Of a stretch of 64,000 nt of DNA, positions 48,141-57,331 are shown one piece after another. A model generated the notes under the pieces. That model made no database searches. It was not told the DNA's origin and saw only the letters and a list, made by a program, of their open reading frames with translations. This DNA comes from Rugamonas brunnea (GTDB lineage: Bacteria > Pseudomonadota > Gammaproteobacteria > Burkholderiales > Burkholderiaceae_D), in NCBI RefSeq assembly GCF_014042345.1, contig NZ_JACEZT010000004.1:248001-312000 (forward strand), read 5' to 3'. Position 1 is the stretch's first letter; each line of letters begins with the position of its first letter. The position numbers and the translations under genes are program-made.

Positions 48141-51100
48141 ATGACTTATTACGCTTCCCCTGATCGCGCGGGCGCGGCCGCCACGCTGGGCCGCCGCACC
48201 ATGCTGGCGGTGCTGCTGGCCAGCCTGGGCTTGCCGGCGCTGGCCTCCGATGTCGTCATCAGCCAGGTTTACGGCGGCGGCGGTAATTCCGGCGCCACCT
48301 ACAAGAACGATTTCATCGAGCTGTTCAACCGCAGCGCCGGCCCCGTCAGCCTGAACGGCTGGAGCGTGCAGTACGCCAGCGCCGCCAGCGCGGCCGGCAC
48401 GGCGTGGCAAGTGACGCCGCTGCCCAATGTGACACTGCAGCCGGGCCAGTATTTGCTGGTGCAGGAAGCGATGGGCGCGGGCGGCACCACGGCCCTGCCC
48501 ACGCCGCAGGCCACCGGCACCATCGCCATGAGCGGCACGGCTGGCAAGGTGGCGCTGGCGGCCAGCACCACGGCCTTCAACGTCAGCAATCCGTCCGGCG
48601 GCGCGCTGCGCGACCTGCTCGGCTACGGCAACACGGTCAACGGCTACGAGGGCGCGCCCGGTCCCGGCCTGTCCAACACCACGGCCGCGCAGCGCGGCGA
48701 TGATGGCTGCGCCGATACGGACAACAACCAGGCCGACTTCAGCACGGCCGCGCCCGCGCCGCGCAACAGCGCGTCGGCGCTGCGCGTGTGCGGCGCGCCC
48801 GTGGTGCTGCCCATCGTGCCCACGTGCCCGGCCACGCTGGCGCTGGCCGCCGGCAGCGGCGGCGGCGCCATGCTGTCGGCCACGGACGCGGACGGCATCG
48901 TCAACAGCGCCGCCATCAGCTCGGCCGCCGTGCCCGGCATCAGCCTGGCCGGCTTCACGGCCGCCGGCGCGGTGGGCGGCAACGCCAGCGTCAGCCTGAA
49001 CGTGGACGGCACCGTGCCCGTGGGCAGCTATCCGGTCGCCATCCGCTTCGGCAACGACCAGGGTCAGAACGCCAGTTGCACCGTCAACGTCAGCGTGACG
49101 GCGCTCGCCGCCGTCACCCACAGCATCCCGCAGATCCAGGGCGCTGGCGCCACCAGTCCCTACGCGGGCACGGTGCAAACCACGGAAGGCGTGCTGACGC
49201 TGAAAGTGGGCACCGGCTTCTTCATCCAGGACGAGGCCGGCGACGGCGACCCCACCACATCGGACGGCATCTTCGTCTACACGGGCAGCACCACCAACAG
49301 CGCCCAGCCCGGCGACAAGGTGCGCGTGACGGGCAGCGTGGTGGAATACACGCCCACCGGCGCCAGCCGTTCGGTCACCGAGTTCAAGGACGTGACGGCC
49401 GTCGTTGTCCAGAGCAGCGGCCACAGCATCACGCCCGCCAATATCGACCTGCCCAACGCCGACCTGGGGCAGTTCGAAGGCATGCTGGTGCGCTTCGTCC
49501 ACCCGCTGACCGTGTCGCAATCGGCTTTCCTGGGCACGCGCGGTGAGCTGAGCCTGTCGTCGGGCCGGCTGGAAGTGCCCACCAACCACTATCCGCCGCG
49601 CACGGCCGGGGCGTTGGCCTTGGCGGCGGCCAACGCCCGGAACCTGATCGTGCTCGACGATGGCCTGTCCATCACGCCACCCACCATTCCCTACCTCGGC
49701 CAGGATGGCACCATCCGCGCCGGCGATACGGTGGCCGACCTGACGGGCGTGATCGACTTCGGCGCCAAGGGCGGCGGCGGGGCGGCCTACAAGCTGCAGC
49801 CGACCGTGGCGCCGCAATTCTCGCGCGACAATCCGCGCACCACGGCGCCGTCCATCGCGGCCGGCAACGTGCGCGTGGCCAGCGCCAACGTGCTCAACTT
49901 CTTCACCACCTTCACCAACGGCAGCAACGTGGAAGGGGCGAGCAACCAGGGCTGCTCGCTGGGCGCCAGCGTGTCGAAGGCCAACTGCCGCGGCGCCGAC
50001 AACATGGCCGAATTCGTGCGCCAGCGCGACAAGATCGTTGGCGAACTGAAAGCCATCGATGCCGACGTGTACGGCCTGATGGAAATCCAGAACAACGGTG
50101 AAACCACGGTCAGCTACCTGGTCAACGCGCTCAATGCCGCCATCGGCGCGCCCGTCTACGCGGTGGTACCCAAGCCGGCCGACACCGGCACGGACGCGAT
50201 CCGCGTGGCCATGATCTACAAGCCGTCCAGGCTGGCGCTGGTGGGCGGCGCGCTGTCCGACAGCGACAGCATCAACAACCGGCCGCCGATGGCGCAGACC
50301 TTCCGCGCCGCCAACGGCGGGAAGTTCTCGCTGGTGGTCAACCACTTCAAGTCCAAGGGCGGCTGCCCGGCCGGCACCGGCCCCGACACCGACCAGGGCG
50401 ACAGCCAGGGCTGCTGGAACGCCACCCGCATCCAGCAAGCCAACCGCCTGCTGGGCACGTTCGTGCCGCAAGTGGTGGCCGCCGCCGGCGACCCCGACGT
50501 GCTGCTGATCGGCGACTTCAATTCGCATGGCTTCGAAGACCCGATCAACGCCATCACGGCCACCGGTTTCGTGAACCAGTTGGAACGTTATGTGCGCCCG
50601 AACGGCATGCCGTACTCATTCATCTTCGACAGCCAGAGCGGTTACCTGGACCATGCGCTGGCCAGCCCGAAACTGCACGGCCAGGTGGCCGGCGCCACGG
50701 AATGGCACATCAACGCCGACGAGCCGTCCGTGATCGACTACAACCTGGACGGCAAGCAGCAAGACCTGTACACGGCCCAGCCCTACCGCGCGTCCGACCA
50801 TGACCCGGTCGTGATCAGCCTGAACCTGCAGCCATCGTTCGTGGACGTGAGCGCCAGCGTGCGCGCCGTGGGCAGCGGCCTGGTGTACAACCGCGCCACC
50901 GGCAAGTACGGCAGCACCTTCACCGTCACCAACGTCGGCACGGCTGCGCTGTCCGGCCCCTTGCAGGTGCAGTTCGACGGCTTGCCGGTCGGCGTGACCC
51001 TGGTCAACGCCACCGGTCTGCACGACGGCGCGCCTTACATCACGGTCGATGCCGCCGCGCTGGCGGCGGGCGCCAGCGTGTCGTTCCCGCTCAGCTTCAG

Positions 51101-51158
51101 CAAGACGGGCAGCGCCAACATCGGCTACACGGCCAAGGTCTACAGCGGTACTTTTTAA
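48141..51158 (+). CDS. ExeM/NucH-type extracellular endonuclease
   Basis: A 1005-residue secreted DNase candidate. ATG 48141 follows AGGA by 6 nt and a signal peptide ends LGLPALA. Domains in order: lamin-tail domain (VVISQVYGGGGNSGATYKND, FIELFNRS), a beta-sandwich, an OB-like segment (IPQIQGAGATSPYAG, GFFIQDEAGDGDPTTSDGIF), then an endonuclease/exonuclease/phosphatase domain (RVASANVLNFFTTF, GLMEIQNNGE, NHFKSKGGCP, LLIGDFNSHGFEDP, YRASDHDPVVISLNL with catalytic His/Asp). A C-terminal Ig-like domain (from about 900) may bind the surface. It has no PEP-CTERM of its own. ExeM relatives are type II secretion cargo in Aeromonas and Shewanella. Confidence 0.92.
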   Translation: MTYYASPDRAGAAATLGRRTMLAVLLASLGLPALASDVVISQVYGGGGNSGATYKNDFIELFNRSAGPVSLNGWSVQYASAASAAGTAWQVTPLPNVTLQPGQYLLVQEAMGAGGTTALPTPQATGTIAMSGTAGKVALAASTTAFNVSNPSGGALRDLLGYGNTVNGYEGAPGPGLSNTTAAQRGDDGCADTDNNQADFSTAAPAPRNSASALRVCGAPVVLPIVPTCPATLALAAGSGGGAMLSATDADGIVNSAAISSAAVPGISLAGFTAAGAVGGNASVSLNVDGTVPVGSYPVAIRFGNDQGQNASCTVNVSVTALAAVTHSIPQIQGAGATSPYAGTVQTTEGVLTLKVGTGFFIQDEAGDGDPTTSDGIFVYTGSTTNSAQPGDKVRVTGSVVEYTPTGASRSVTEFKDVTAVVVQSSGHSITPANIDLPNADLGQFEGMLVRFVHPLTVSQSAFLGTRGELSLSSGRLEVPTNHYPPRTAGALALAAANARNLIVLDDGLSITPPTIPYLGQDGTIRAGDTVADLTGVIDFGAKGGGGAAYKLQPTVAPQFSRDNPRTTAPSIAAGNVRVASANVLNFFTTFTNGSNVEGASNQGCSLGASVSKANCRGADNMAEFVRQRDKIVGELKAIDADVYGLMEIQNNGETTVSYLVNALNAAIGAPVYAVVPKPADTGTDAIRVAMIYKPSRLALVGGALSDSDSINNRPPMAQTFRAANGGKFSLVVNHFKSKGGCPAGTGPDTDQGDSQGCWNATRIQQANRLLGTFVPQVVAAAGDPDVLLIGDFNSHGFEDPINAITATGFVNQLERYVRPNGMPYSFIFDSQSGYLDHALASPKLHGQVAGATEWHINADEPSVIDYNLDGKQQDLYTAQPYRASDHDPVVISLNLQPSFVDVSASVRAVGSGLVYNRATGKYGSTFTVTNVGTAALSGPLQVQFDGLPVGVTLVNATGLHDGAPYITVDAAALAAGASVSFPLSFSKTGSANIGYTAKVYSGTF

Positions 51159-51167
51159 GGAATGTTC

Positions 51168-51812
51168 ATGAAATCATCTAACGTTTTCCCCACGCTGCGG
51201 CGCGGCGCGCTGGCCTTGGCCCTGACGGCCGTCGCCAGCCTGGCTTCGGCCCAATCGATGCATGTGGTGCTCGACACCACCGGCCTGTCCGCCAACAGCA
51301 GCGGCTGGCTGGACGTGCAATTCAATCCGGCCAGCGTGCCGGCCGTGGCGGCCAGCGCGCTGGTCGACCACCTGGGCGGTTTCGATGCGGGCAGCACGCC
51401 GCAGCTGAACGGCGACGTGCAGGCGCAGGCCGGTGGCGCTTTCCTGTTCGGTAACGGCACGGACTGGAACGACCTGTTCCATGCGGTCCACCTGGGCGGC
51501 AAGGTCAGCTTCGATGTCAGCTTCAGCGGCTTGCCTGATCCGTCGCTGGCCGCCATCCCGTCGCTGTTCTCGGTGTCGCTGTACGGCGCCGACGGCGTGA
51601 CCCAGCTCGGCCATCCGGACATCAATGGCAGCCTGCTGTCGCTGAGCTGGAATCCGGCCGCCAGCGGCGCCGGGCAGGTCGGCGTGGCCGTGGTCGACGC
51701 CGGCGTGGCCAGCGTCAGCGCGGTGCCGGAACCGTCGGCCTGGCTGATGCTGGGCGCCGGCTTGGCGTTGCTGGGCTTGGCCAGGCGTAGCCCCGGACGG
51801 CTTGCGGGGTGA
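51168..51812 (+). CDS. PEP-CTERM sorting domain protein
   Basis: A 214-residue exported protein. ATG 51168 is 6 nt after AAGGA; ATG 51162 is the alternative. It has signal peptide ALALALTAVASLASA, then a compact beta-rich domain (HVVLDTTGLSANSSGWLDVQ, LLSLSWNPAASGAG), and a C-terminal sorting signal VPEPSAWLMLGAGLALLGLA with Arg tail. It resembles a small PEP-CTERM family common in Massilia-type genomes. The gap to the nuclease is 9 nt, so it belongs to the same, possibly Pho-controlled, transcript. Confidence 0.85.
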   Translation: MKSSNVFPTLRRGALALALTAVASLASAQSMHVVLDTTGLSANSSGWLDVQFNPASVPAVAASALVDHLGGFDAGSTPQLNGDVQAQAGGAFLFGNGTDWNDLFHAVHLGGKVSFDVSFSGLPDPSLAAIPSLFSVSLYGADGVTQLGHPDINGSLLSLSWNPAASGAGQVGVAVVDAGVASVSAVPEPSAWLMLGAGLALLGLARRSPGRLAG

Positions 51813-51830
51813 TGTAGTCATCCGTATAAT
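51802..51830 (+). promoter_or_regulatory. Candidate promoter for the secretion-system operon
   Basis: TTGCGG (51802-51807) and a perfect TATAAT (51825-51830) are 17 nt apart; the -35 lies in the last codons of the PEP-CTERM gene. A leader of about 215 nt would follow before gspG. Confidence 0.45.
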
Positions 51831-51865
51831 CAAAATGGCAAAATTTTTAACATTTCTCATTTGCA

Positions 51866-51894
51866 TTTCCCGCACGGGATGATTGTGCGGGAAA
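51866..51894 (+). promoter_or_regulatory. Hairpin in the leader of the secretion-system operon
   Basis: A 10-bp perfect stem TTTCCCGCAC/GTGCGGGAAA encloses 9 nt. It is followed by A rather than U residues, so it is not a standard terminator. Further on, GCCCGG (51924-51929) can pair with either of two copies of its complement (51946-51952, 51960-51965), a possible switch. Confidence 0.45.
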
Positions 51895-52053
51895 AACGAC
51901 AATGTTGAGAAAAGTAAAACAAAGCCCGGTGCTTGAGGTAAGCTGCCGGGGCCTGCTTGCCGGGCGTCATTTAATGATTGTCGTAACCTTGAGCTGCGTG
52001 GTAGCCTCTCGACTCCGGGCAGGCGCGGGTTGTCGAATTGAGGAGTCGTGTTG

Positions 52054-52497
52054 ATGGATGTTGTAAAGAATCAGGCAGTCGCCGGGCCGCGCAAGGCCGG
52101 CGGCTTCACCTTGCTGGAACTGCTGGTGGTGATCGTCATCATCGGCTTGTTGGCCGCCTACGTGGGACCGAAATATTTCGCCCAGCTGGGCAAGTCGGAA
52201 GTGACCATCGCCAAGGCCCAGATCGAAGCGTTCGAGAAATCGCTCGACACCTACCGGCTCGACGTGGGCCGCTACCCGACCACGGATGAAGGCCTGGCCG
52301 CGCTGTTGACGGCGCCCGCCACGGCCGGCGGCAAGTGGAATGGCCCGTACCTGAAGAAGGGCGTGCCGGCCGACCCGTGGGGCCACCCGTATCAATACCG
52401 CTCGCCCGGCACCAAGGGCGAATTCGAGATCGTCTCGCTGGGCCGCGACGGCCAGCCCGGCGGCTCGGGCGAGGACGCCGACATCAGCTCGCAATAA
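52054..52497 (+). CDS. Major pseudopilin GspG-like
   Basis: About 147 residues; GAGGAG at 52040-52045 serves GTG 52048, TTG 52051 or ATG 52054, the last being used. The type III signal is intact: a basic leader, GG before FTLLELLVVIVIIGLLAAYV, with Glu at +5. The C-terminal part has the GspG hallmarks (YRLDVGRYPTTDEGLAALL, GPYLKKGVPADPWGHPYQYR, SLGRDGQPGG). It is the first gene of the secretion operon and builds the pseudopilus shaft. A PilD-type peptidase must come from elsewhere in the genome. Confidence 0.93.
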   Translation: MDVVKNQAVAGPRKAGGFTLLELLVVIVIIGLLAAYVGPKYFAQLGKSEVTIAKAQIEAFEKSLDTYRLDVGRYPTTDEGLAALLTAPATAGGKWNGPYLKKGVPADPWGHPYQYRSPGTKGEFEIVSLGRDGQPGGSGEDADISSQ

Positions 52498-52524
52498 GCC
52501 TGTCCGACCGCGCCGGTCCCCGCC

Positions 52525-53709
52525 ATGCAGTTCGACGTCCGCACCTTGTCGGCCGATATGGTCATCGCCCATCTGCTCATCGATGGCCGCGATGAGGCCG
52601 ACGCGCGTCGCCAGGTGGAGGCGCGCGGCCTGTTCGTGAGCGCCATCGCACCCGTGCGCGGCACGCTGCGCACGCGGCGCGGCAAGGGCTTGTCCCTGGT
52701 GCTGTTCAGCCAGGAGTTGCTGGCCCTGCTGACGGCGGGCCTCGGCATCGTCGAGGCGCTGGAAGCGCTGCTGGAAAAGGAAGCCAGCCCCGCCACGCGC
52801 GGCGTGCTGGAACGCCTGCTGGCCGGCCTGCGCGAAGGCCAGCGTTTTTCCGCCGTGCTGGCCGACCAGCCGGAACTGTTTCCTCCCCTGTACGTGGGCA
52901 TCGTCAAGGCGGCCGAAGGCACGTCCGACCTGCCGCGTGCCTTATCCCGTTTCATCGACTACCAGCAGCGCATTGACCTGGTGCGCGGCAAGCTGGTGTC
53001 GGCCGCCATCTATCCGTGTATCCTGCTGCTGGTGGGCGGCGGCGTCAGCCTGTTCCTGATCGGCTACGTGGTGCCGCGCTTCGCCGAGGTGTACCAGGGC
53101 GCGGGCCGCAACCTGCCGTGGTTGTCGCAGCAGATGCTGAACTGGGGTCAGTTCGCGGGCCAGCACACGGCGCTGCTGCTGGGCGGGATCGCCGCCATGG
53201 TGGCGGGCGTGGCCTTGCTGCTGCGGCGCCTGGCCGGCAGCGGCGGCTTGGCCAGCCTGCTGGCGCGCGTGCCCGGCATCGGTGAACGGGTGCGCATCTA
53301 CGAATTATCGCGGCTGTACCTGACGCTGGGCATGCTCAGCGAAGGCGGCATCACCATCGTGCACGCGATCGAGACGGTGCAGGGCATGGTGTCGCCCGCC
53401 GTGCGCGCCGGCCTGCAAGGGGCGCGGGCCGATATCGAGGCCGGCCTGCCGCTGTCGACCGCGTTCGAGCGCCACGGCCTGACCACGCCGATCTCGCTGC
53501 GCATGCTGCGCGTGGGTGAACGCACGGGCGACATGGGCCCCATGCTGACCCAGTCGGCCGCCTTCTACGACGGGGAGATCAGCCGCTGGATCGACCGCTT
53601 CACGCGCACCTTCGAACCGCTGCTGATGGCCGCCATCGGCCTGGTGGTGGGCGCCATCGTGGTGCTGTTGTACATGCCGATCTTCGACCTGGCGGGAGAC
53701 ATGTCGTGA
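52525..53709 (+). CDS. Type II secretion/type IV pilus platform protein GspF-like
   Basis: A 394-residue inner-membrane protein with two T2SSF domains: the first around LSLVLFSQELLALLTAGLGI and GLREGQRFSAVLADQPELFP, the second around ELSRLYLTLGMLSEGGITIV and STAFERHGLTTPISLRMLRVGERTGDM. Three membrane spans are visible. It starts 28 nt after the pseudopilin and overlaps the ATPase gene by 4 nt (GTGA). Confidence 0.92.
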   Translation: MQFDVRTLSADMVIAHLLIDGRDEADARRQVEARGLFVSAIAPVRGTLRTRRGKGLSLVLFSQELLALLTAGLGIVEALEALLEKEASPATRGVLERLLAGLREGQRFSAVLADQPELFPPLYVGIVKAAEGTSDLPRALSRFIDYQQRIDLVRGKLVSAAIYPCILLLVGGGVSLFLIGYVVPRFAEVYQGAGRNLPWLSQQMLNWGQFAGQHTALLLGGIAAMVAGVALLLRRLAGSGGLASLLARVPGIGERVRIYELSRLYLTLGMLSEGGITIVHAIETVQGMVSPAVRAGLQGARADIEAGLPLSTAFERHGLTTPISLRMLRVGERTGDMGPMLTQSAAFYDGEISRWIDRFTRTFEPLLMAAIGLVVGAIVVLLYMPIFDLAGDMS

Positions 53710-55400
53710 GTGCGCTGCACCTGCCGGCCATCGATACGGCCATGCTGACCCGGGCCCGCGCGCTGGCGCTGCAATCGAAGCGCACCCTGGTCGAGGAACT
53801 GGAAGCCTTGTCGGGCATGGAACCGCGCCTGGTGGTGCAGGCGCTGGCCCAGCCGTTCGGACTGCAAGTGCTGGAGACGGCCGACATGCTGGCCATGCAG
53901 CCGGCATTCGAGCTGCTGCCGCTGTCGCAGGCGCTGGCGCGGCACTGCGTGCTGCTGCGCGCGGCCGATGGCGCGCTGGCGGGCGTGATCGACGATCCGT
54001 TCGATCTCGATCTGCAAACCTGGCTGGGCACGCAGGCGCGCGCCACGCCGCACGCGCCGCTGGCGGTGTGGTTGGCGCTACGGGCCGACATCTCGGCCTA
54101 TCTGTCCAAGCAGGAGGAATCGGCGCGCGCCACCGACTCGCTGCTGCCGGGCGCCAGCGAAGGCCGGCGCGACGGCAAGACGGCGGCCGTGCTGTCGTTC
54201 GCGTCCGTGTCGGAAGCGGCCAGTCCCGCCGTGCGGTTGGTCAATTCCACGCTGTACGACGCGCTCAAGGCCGGCGCCTCCGACATCCACCTGGAGAGCA
54301 CGGCCGGCGGCCTGGCCGTCAAGTACCGGGTGGACGGCGTGCTCGATCATGCCACCTCGGTCAATGGCATCGAAGTAGCCGAGCAGATCATCTCGCGCCT
54401 GAAGGTGCTGGCCGAACTCGATATCGCCGAGCGCCGCGTGCCGCAGGACGGCAGCTTCCGGGTCGAGGCGGGCGGGCGCGAGATCGATTTGCGCGTCTCC
54501 ATCATGCCCAGCATTCACGGCGAGGACGCCGTGATCCGTATCCTCGACAAGCGCGCCATGATCGAAGCCTACGGTTCGCTCACGCTGGAGGCGCTCGGTT
54601 TCGACGCGCCTTCGCTGGCCACACTGCGGGTGCTGGCGCAGGAAGCCTATGGCATGCTGCTGGTGACGGGGCCGACCGGCTCCGGCAAGACCACCACGCT
54701 GTACGCGGCGCTGACGGAGATCCACAACGGCCGCGAGAAGATCATCACCATCGAGGACCCGGTCGAATACCAGTTGCCCGGCATCCTGCAGATTCCCGTC
54801 AACGAGAAGAAGGGGCTGACCTTCGCCAAGGGCTTGCGCTCGATTTTGCGCCACGACCCGGACAAGATCATGGTGGGCGAGATCCGCGACCGCGAGACGG
54901 CCGAAATCGCCGTGCAGTCGGCGCTCACGGGCCACCTGGTGCTGACCACGGTGCACGCGAATAACGTGTTCGACGTGTTCGGCCGCTTCACCCACATGGG
55001 AATCGATCCCTACGCCTTCGTGTCGGCCCTGAACGGCATCTGGGCCCAGCGCCTGGTACGCATCAACTGTCCCCATTGCGCCGCGCCCTACAAGCCGGAC
55101 GAGCAGGAACTGGCCAGTGTGGGCCTGGCCCGGGCCGACGCGCAGGACTACCTGTTCATGCAGGGCAAAGGCTGCGGCGACTGCCGCGGCACCGGTTACA
55201 AGGGCCGCCGTTCGATCGCCGAAATCCTGACCCTGAACGACGAGATCCGCGAACTGATCGTCGACAAGCGGCCGATCCGCCAGATCAAACAGGCCGCCCA
55301 CGCCAACGGCACGCGCAGCCTGCGCCAGGCGGCACTGGAGCTGGTGCGGCGCGGCGGCACCACGCTGGCCGAAATCAAACGGGTGACCTTGCATGCGTAG
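53706..55400 (+). CDS. Secretion ATPase GspE-like
   Basis: A 564-residue hexameric ATPase that powers pseudopilus assembly. An N-terminal domain (1-120) is followed by the second N-domain (SDIHLESTAGGLAVKYRVDG) and the motor: Walker A GPTGSGKTTTLYAAL (Lys328), Asp box IEDPVEYQLPGI, Walker B DKIMVGEIRDRETAEIA and His box GHLVLTTVHANN. The Zn motif of GspE is kept as CPHC...CGDC. Unlike MshE-type ATPases the N-terminus lacks recognisable RLG repeats. It starts at GTG within the GspF stop. Confidence 0.94.
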   Translation: MSALHLPAIDTAMLTRARALALQSKRTLVEELEALSGMEPRLVVQALAQPFGLQVLETADMLAMQPAFELLPLSQALARHCVLLRAADGALAGVIDDPFDLDLQTWLGTQARATPHAPLAVWLALRADISAYLSKQEESARATDSLLPGASEGRRDGKTAAVLSFASVSEAASPAVRLVNSTLYDALKAGASDIHLESTAGGLAVKYRVDGVLDHATSVNGIEVAEQIISRLKVLAELDIAERRVPQDGSFRVEAGGREIDLRVSIMPSIHGEDAVIRILDKRAMIEAYGSLTLEALGFDAPSLATLRVLAQEAYGMLLVTGPTGSGKTTTLYAALTEIHNGREKIITIEDPVEYQLPGILQIPVNEKKGLTFAKGLRSILRHDPDKIMVGEIRDRETAEIAVQSALTGHLVLTTVHANNVFDVFGRFTHMGIDPYAFVSALNGIWAQRLVRINCPHCAAPYKPDEQELASVGLARADAQDYLFMQGKGCGDCRGTGYKGRRSIAEILTLNDEIRELIVDKRPIRQIKQAAHANGTRSLRQAALELVRRGGTTLAEIKRVTLHA

Positions 55401-56223
55401 ATGGCCGGGACAAGCGTTGCGCATCGGCGTGTCCGCCGGCGCCGTCAGCCTGCTGCGCACCAGCCGCTGGCGCGGCCCGGCGTTGACGGTGCTGGCCGAA
55501 CACGCGTTCTCGCCGGCCGGCGAGCATCCGTTCGACGCCATCGGCAATGCGCTGCGCGCGCTGCTGGGCGAGCAGCGGCTGGCCGGCTGGCCGCTCAGCA
55601 TCGTGCTGGATGATGAATTGACGCGCCTGTGGCAGGTCACGCCGCCGGCCGGTGCGACCCGACTGGCCGACATCGAAGCGGCGGCCGGCCTGCGTTTCCA
55701 CACGCTGTATGGCGAAGCGCCCACCGCGTGGCGTATCGCCGCCGACTGGGACACCAGTCATTCCTTCTTCGCCGCCGCCGTGCCGCGCACCTTGCTGACG
55801 GTGCTGGAGCAGGTGGCGCATGAACATAAGCTGGCCATTGTTGAAGTGCTGCCGCAATTCGTCGCCGCCTGGAACCGCTGGCAGCGCGCGCTGGCGCCCG
55901 GCGCCTGGTTCGGCGTGGTGCACGACGGCTTGCTGACGGTGGCGGCGGTGGACGGCAAGCGCCTGCGCGCCGTGCGCGCGCTGCCGGTTCCCTCTGGCGC
56001 CGACCATTACTGGCTGACCCAGACGCTGACGCGCGAAGCACTGCTGCACCATCTGGAACTGCCCACGCAGCTGCAACTGTGCGGACCAGCGCCCGCGTTG
56101 TGGACCGGGCCGGTGAGCAATCCGGCCCACATCCGCTGCGCCGCGCTCGACGTCGCGCAGCGCGCCGGCGAGGCGGCGTGGAGCAGCGCGGCCATGCTGG
56201 CCCGGCGTGGGAGCACCGTATGA
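55393..56223 (+). CDS. PilM/GspL-like cytoplasmic assembly protein
   Basis: A 276-residue protein without a membrane span. Sequence similarity to known families is faint; features are RIGVSAGAVSLLRTSRWRG at the start and VPRTLLTVLEQVAHEHKLAI and FGVVHDGLLTVAAVDGKRL in the middle, a pattern that recalls worn actin-like PilM/GspL cytoplasmic domains. The call rests on position: it begins 8 nt inside the ATPase gene and is followed by PilN-, PilO- and PilP-sized genes, the canonical pilMNOP order. Confidence 0.65.
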   Translation: MRRWPGQALRIGVSAGAVSLLRTSRWRGPALTVLAEHAFSPAGEHPFDAIGNALRALLGEQRLAGWPLSIVLDDELTRLWQVTPPAGATRLADIEAAAGLRFHTLYGEAPTAWRIAADWDTSHSFFAAAVPRTLLTVLEQVAHEHKLAIVEVLPQFVAAWNRWQRALAPGAWFGVVHDGLLTVAAVDGKRLRAVRALPVPSGADHYWLTQTLTREALLHHLELPTQLQLCGPAPALWTGPVSNPAHIRCAALDVAQRAGEAAWSSAAMLARRGSTV

Positions 56224-56765
56224 GACCGATGCATATCGACTTCGCGCCGCGTGGCTGGCGCCGCACGCTGTACCACCTGCATCCGGCCGTGCTGGCGGCG
56301 GGCGTGGCGGGCGCGCTGTTGTGCGCGAGCGCCGCGCTCGGTGGCTGGCATGTGATGGAACTGCGCCGTGCGCGCGAGCAGGCCTTGCGCCAGATCGAGG
56401 AACGCCAGGCGGCGCAGCGCGCCAGGCCGGTGGCGGTGGCCGCCGTGGCGATCCCGGAAGCGCAGGCCAGCTTCGTCAATGGCGCCGTGATGCAGCTCAA
56501 CCTGCCGTGGCGCGATTTGCAGGATGCGGTGGCCGCCGCCACGCCGCCCACGGTGGCGCTGCTGGCGCTGGAGCCCGATCCGCGCAAACAGGTGCTCAAG
56601 CTGACGGCCGAAACGAAAACCAGCGACGACATGATCGTCTACGTGGAACAGCTCAAGGAGCAGGACGTGTTCAGCCGCGTGCTGTTGACGCGCCACGAGA
56701 TCAATGAGCAGGACAGCAACCGTCCGTTGCGTTTCCAGCTCGAAGCCCGTTGGGGGGCGCGGTGA
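56220..56765 (+). CDS. PilN-like bitopic assembly protein
   Basis: A 181-residue protein with a short cytoplasmic head (MHIDFAPRGWRRTLYHLHP), one membrane helix (VLAAGVAGALLCASAALGGW), a coiled coil (MELRRAREQALRQIEERQAA) and a periplasmic ferredoxin-like domain (NLPWRDLQDAVAAATPPTVALL, VYVEQLKEQDVFSRVLL). PilN shares exactly this layout, including the N-terminal segment that binds PilM. It overlaps both neighbours by 4 nt. Confidence 0.78.
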   Translation: MRPMHIDFAPRGWRRTLYHLHPAVLAAGVAGALLCASAALGGWHVMELRRAREQALRQIEERQAAQRARPVAVAAVAIPEAQASFVNGAVMQLNLPWRDLQDAVAAATPPTVALLALEPDPRKQVLKLTAETKTSDDMIVYVEQLKEQDVFSRVLLTRHEINEQDSNRPLRFQLEARWGAR

Positions 56766-57331
56766 ACGGCGCGCAGTTGTCGGCCTTCGCGTTGAGCGCG
56801 CGCCTGGCGCTGGCGCGCGCCGGCGCGCCCGCGTGCGCGGCGGTGCTGCTGTGCGTGGCCGGCGCGGCCGGGTGGGCCTGGCTGCTGCCGCAGCGGGCCG
56901 CGCAGGTGGCGCAAAGCGCCCAGCCATTGCCCACTTCGACGCCGGCGGCGCTGGTGAGCGCGCCGCCGCCGCCCACGGCCGACCAGAACCTGGCCGCGTT
57001 CTACGATGTGCTGGGCGAGCAGCGCTACGCCGAGCAGCAGGTCAAAGTGCTGTTCGGGCTGGCCGCCAAAGCCAACCTCGCGCTCAGCCAGGGTGAATAC
57101 AAATCGGCTTACGACAAGGCCAGCCGGGTGTCCACCTACCAGATCGTACTGCCGGTGAAGGGACCGTATGCGGCCATCTGGCAGTTCACCTTGCAGGCGT
57201 TGCGCGCCATGCCGTTCGCCGCCCTCGATGAGGTGAGCTTCCGGCGCGACGCCATCACCGATCCTGCCGTGGAGGCGCGCATCCGCTTCACGCTGTATTT
57301 GAAGGATGCGCAAACGGTGGTGCAGCCATGA
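56762..57331 (+). CDS. PilO/GspM-like bitopic assembly protein
   Basis: A 189-residue protein starting at GTG 56762 in the stop of the PilN-like gene. There is one N-terminal membrane helix (CAAVLLCVAGAAGWAWLL), a Pro-rich spacer, then a periplasmic domain (QNLAAFYDVLGEQRYAEQQ, YKSAYDKASRVSTYQIVLPVKGPYAAIW-type core) similar in plan to PilO/GspM ferredoxin-like folds. It would pair with the PilN-like protein in the inner-membrane platform. Confidence 0.75.
   Translation: MNGAQLSAFALSARLALARAGAPACAAVLLCVAGAAGWAWLLPQRAAQVAQSAQPLPTSTPAALVSAPPPPTADQNLAAFYDVLGEQRYAEQQVKVLFGLAAKANLALSQGEYKSAYDKASRVSTYQIVLPVKGPYAAIWQFTLQALRAMPFAALDEVSFRRDAITDPAVEARIRFTLYLKDAQTVVQP

Noticed and set aside
51866-51894. 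Hairpin after the PEP-CTERM gene as an intrinsic terminator
   Set aside because: It is followed by A residues, not U, on the plus strand, and lies downstream of a likely promoter.
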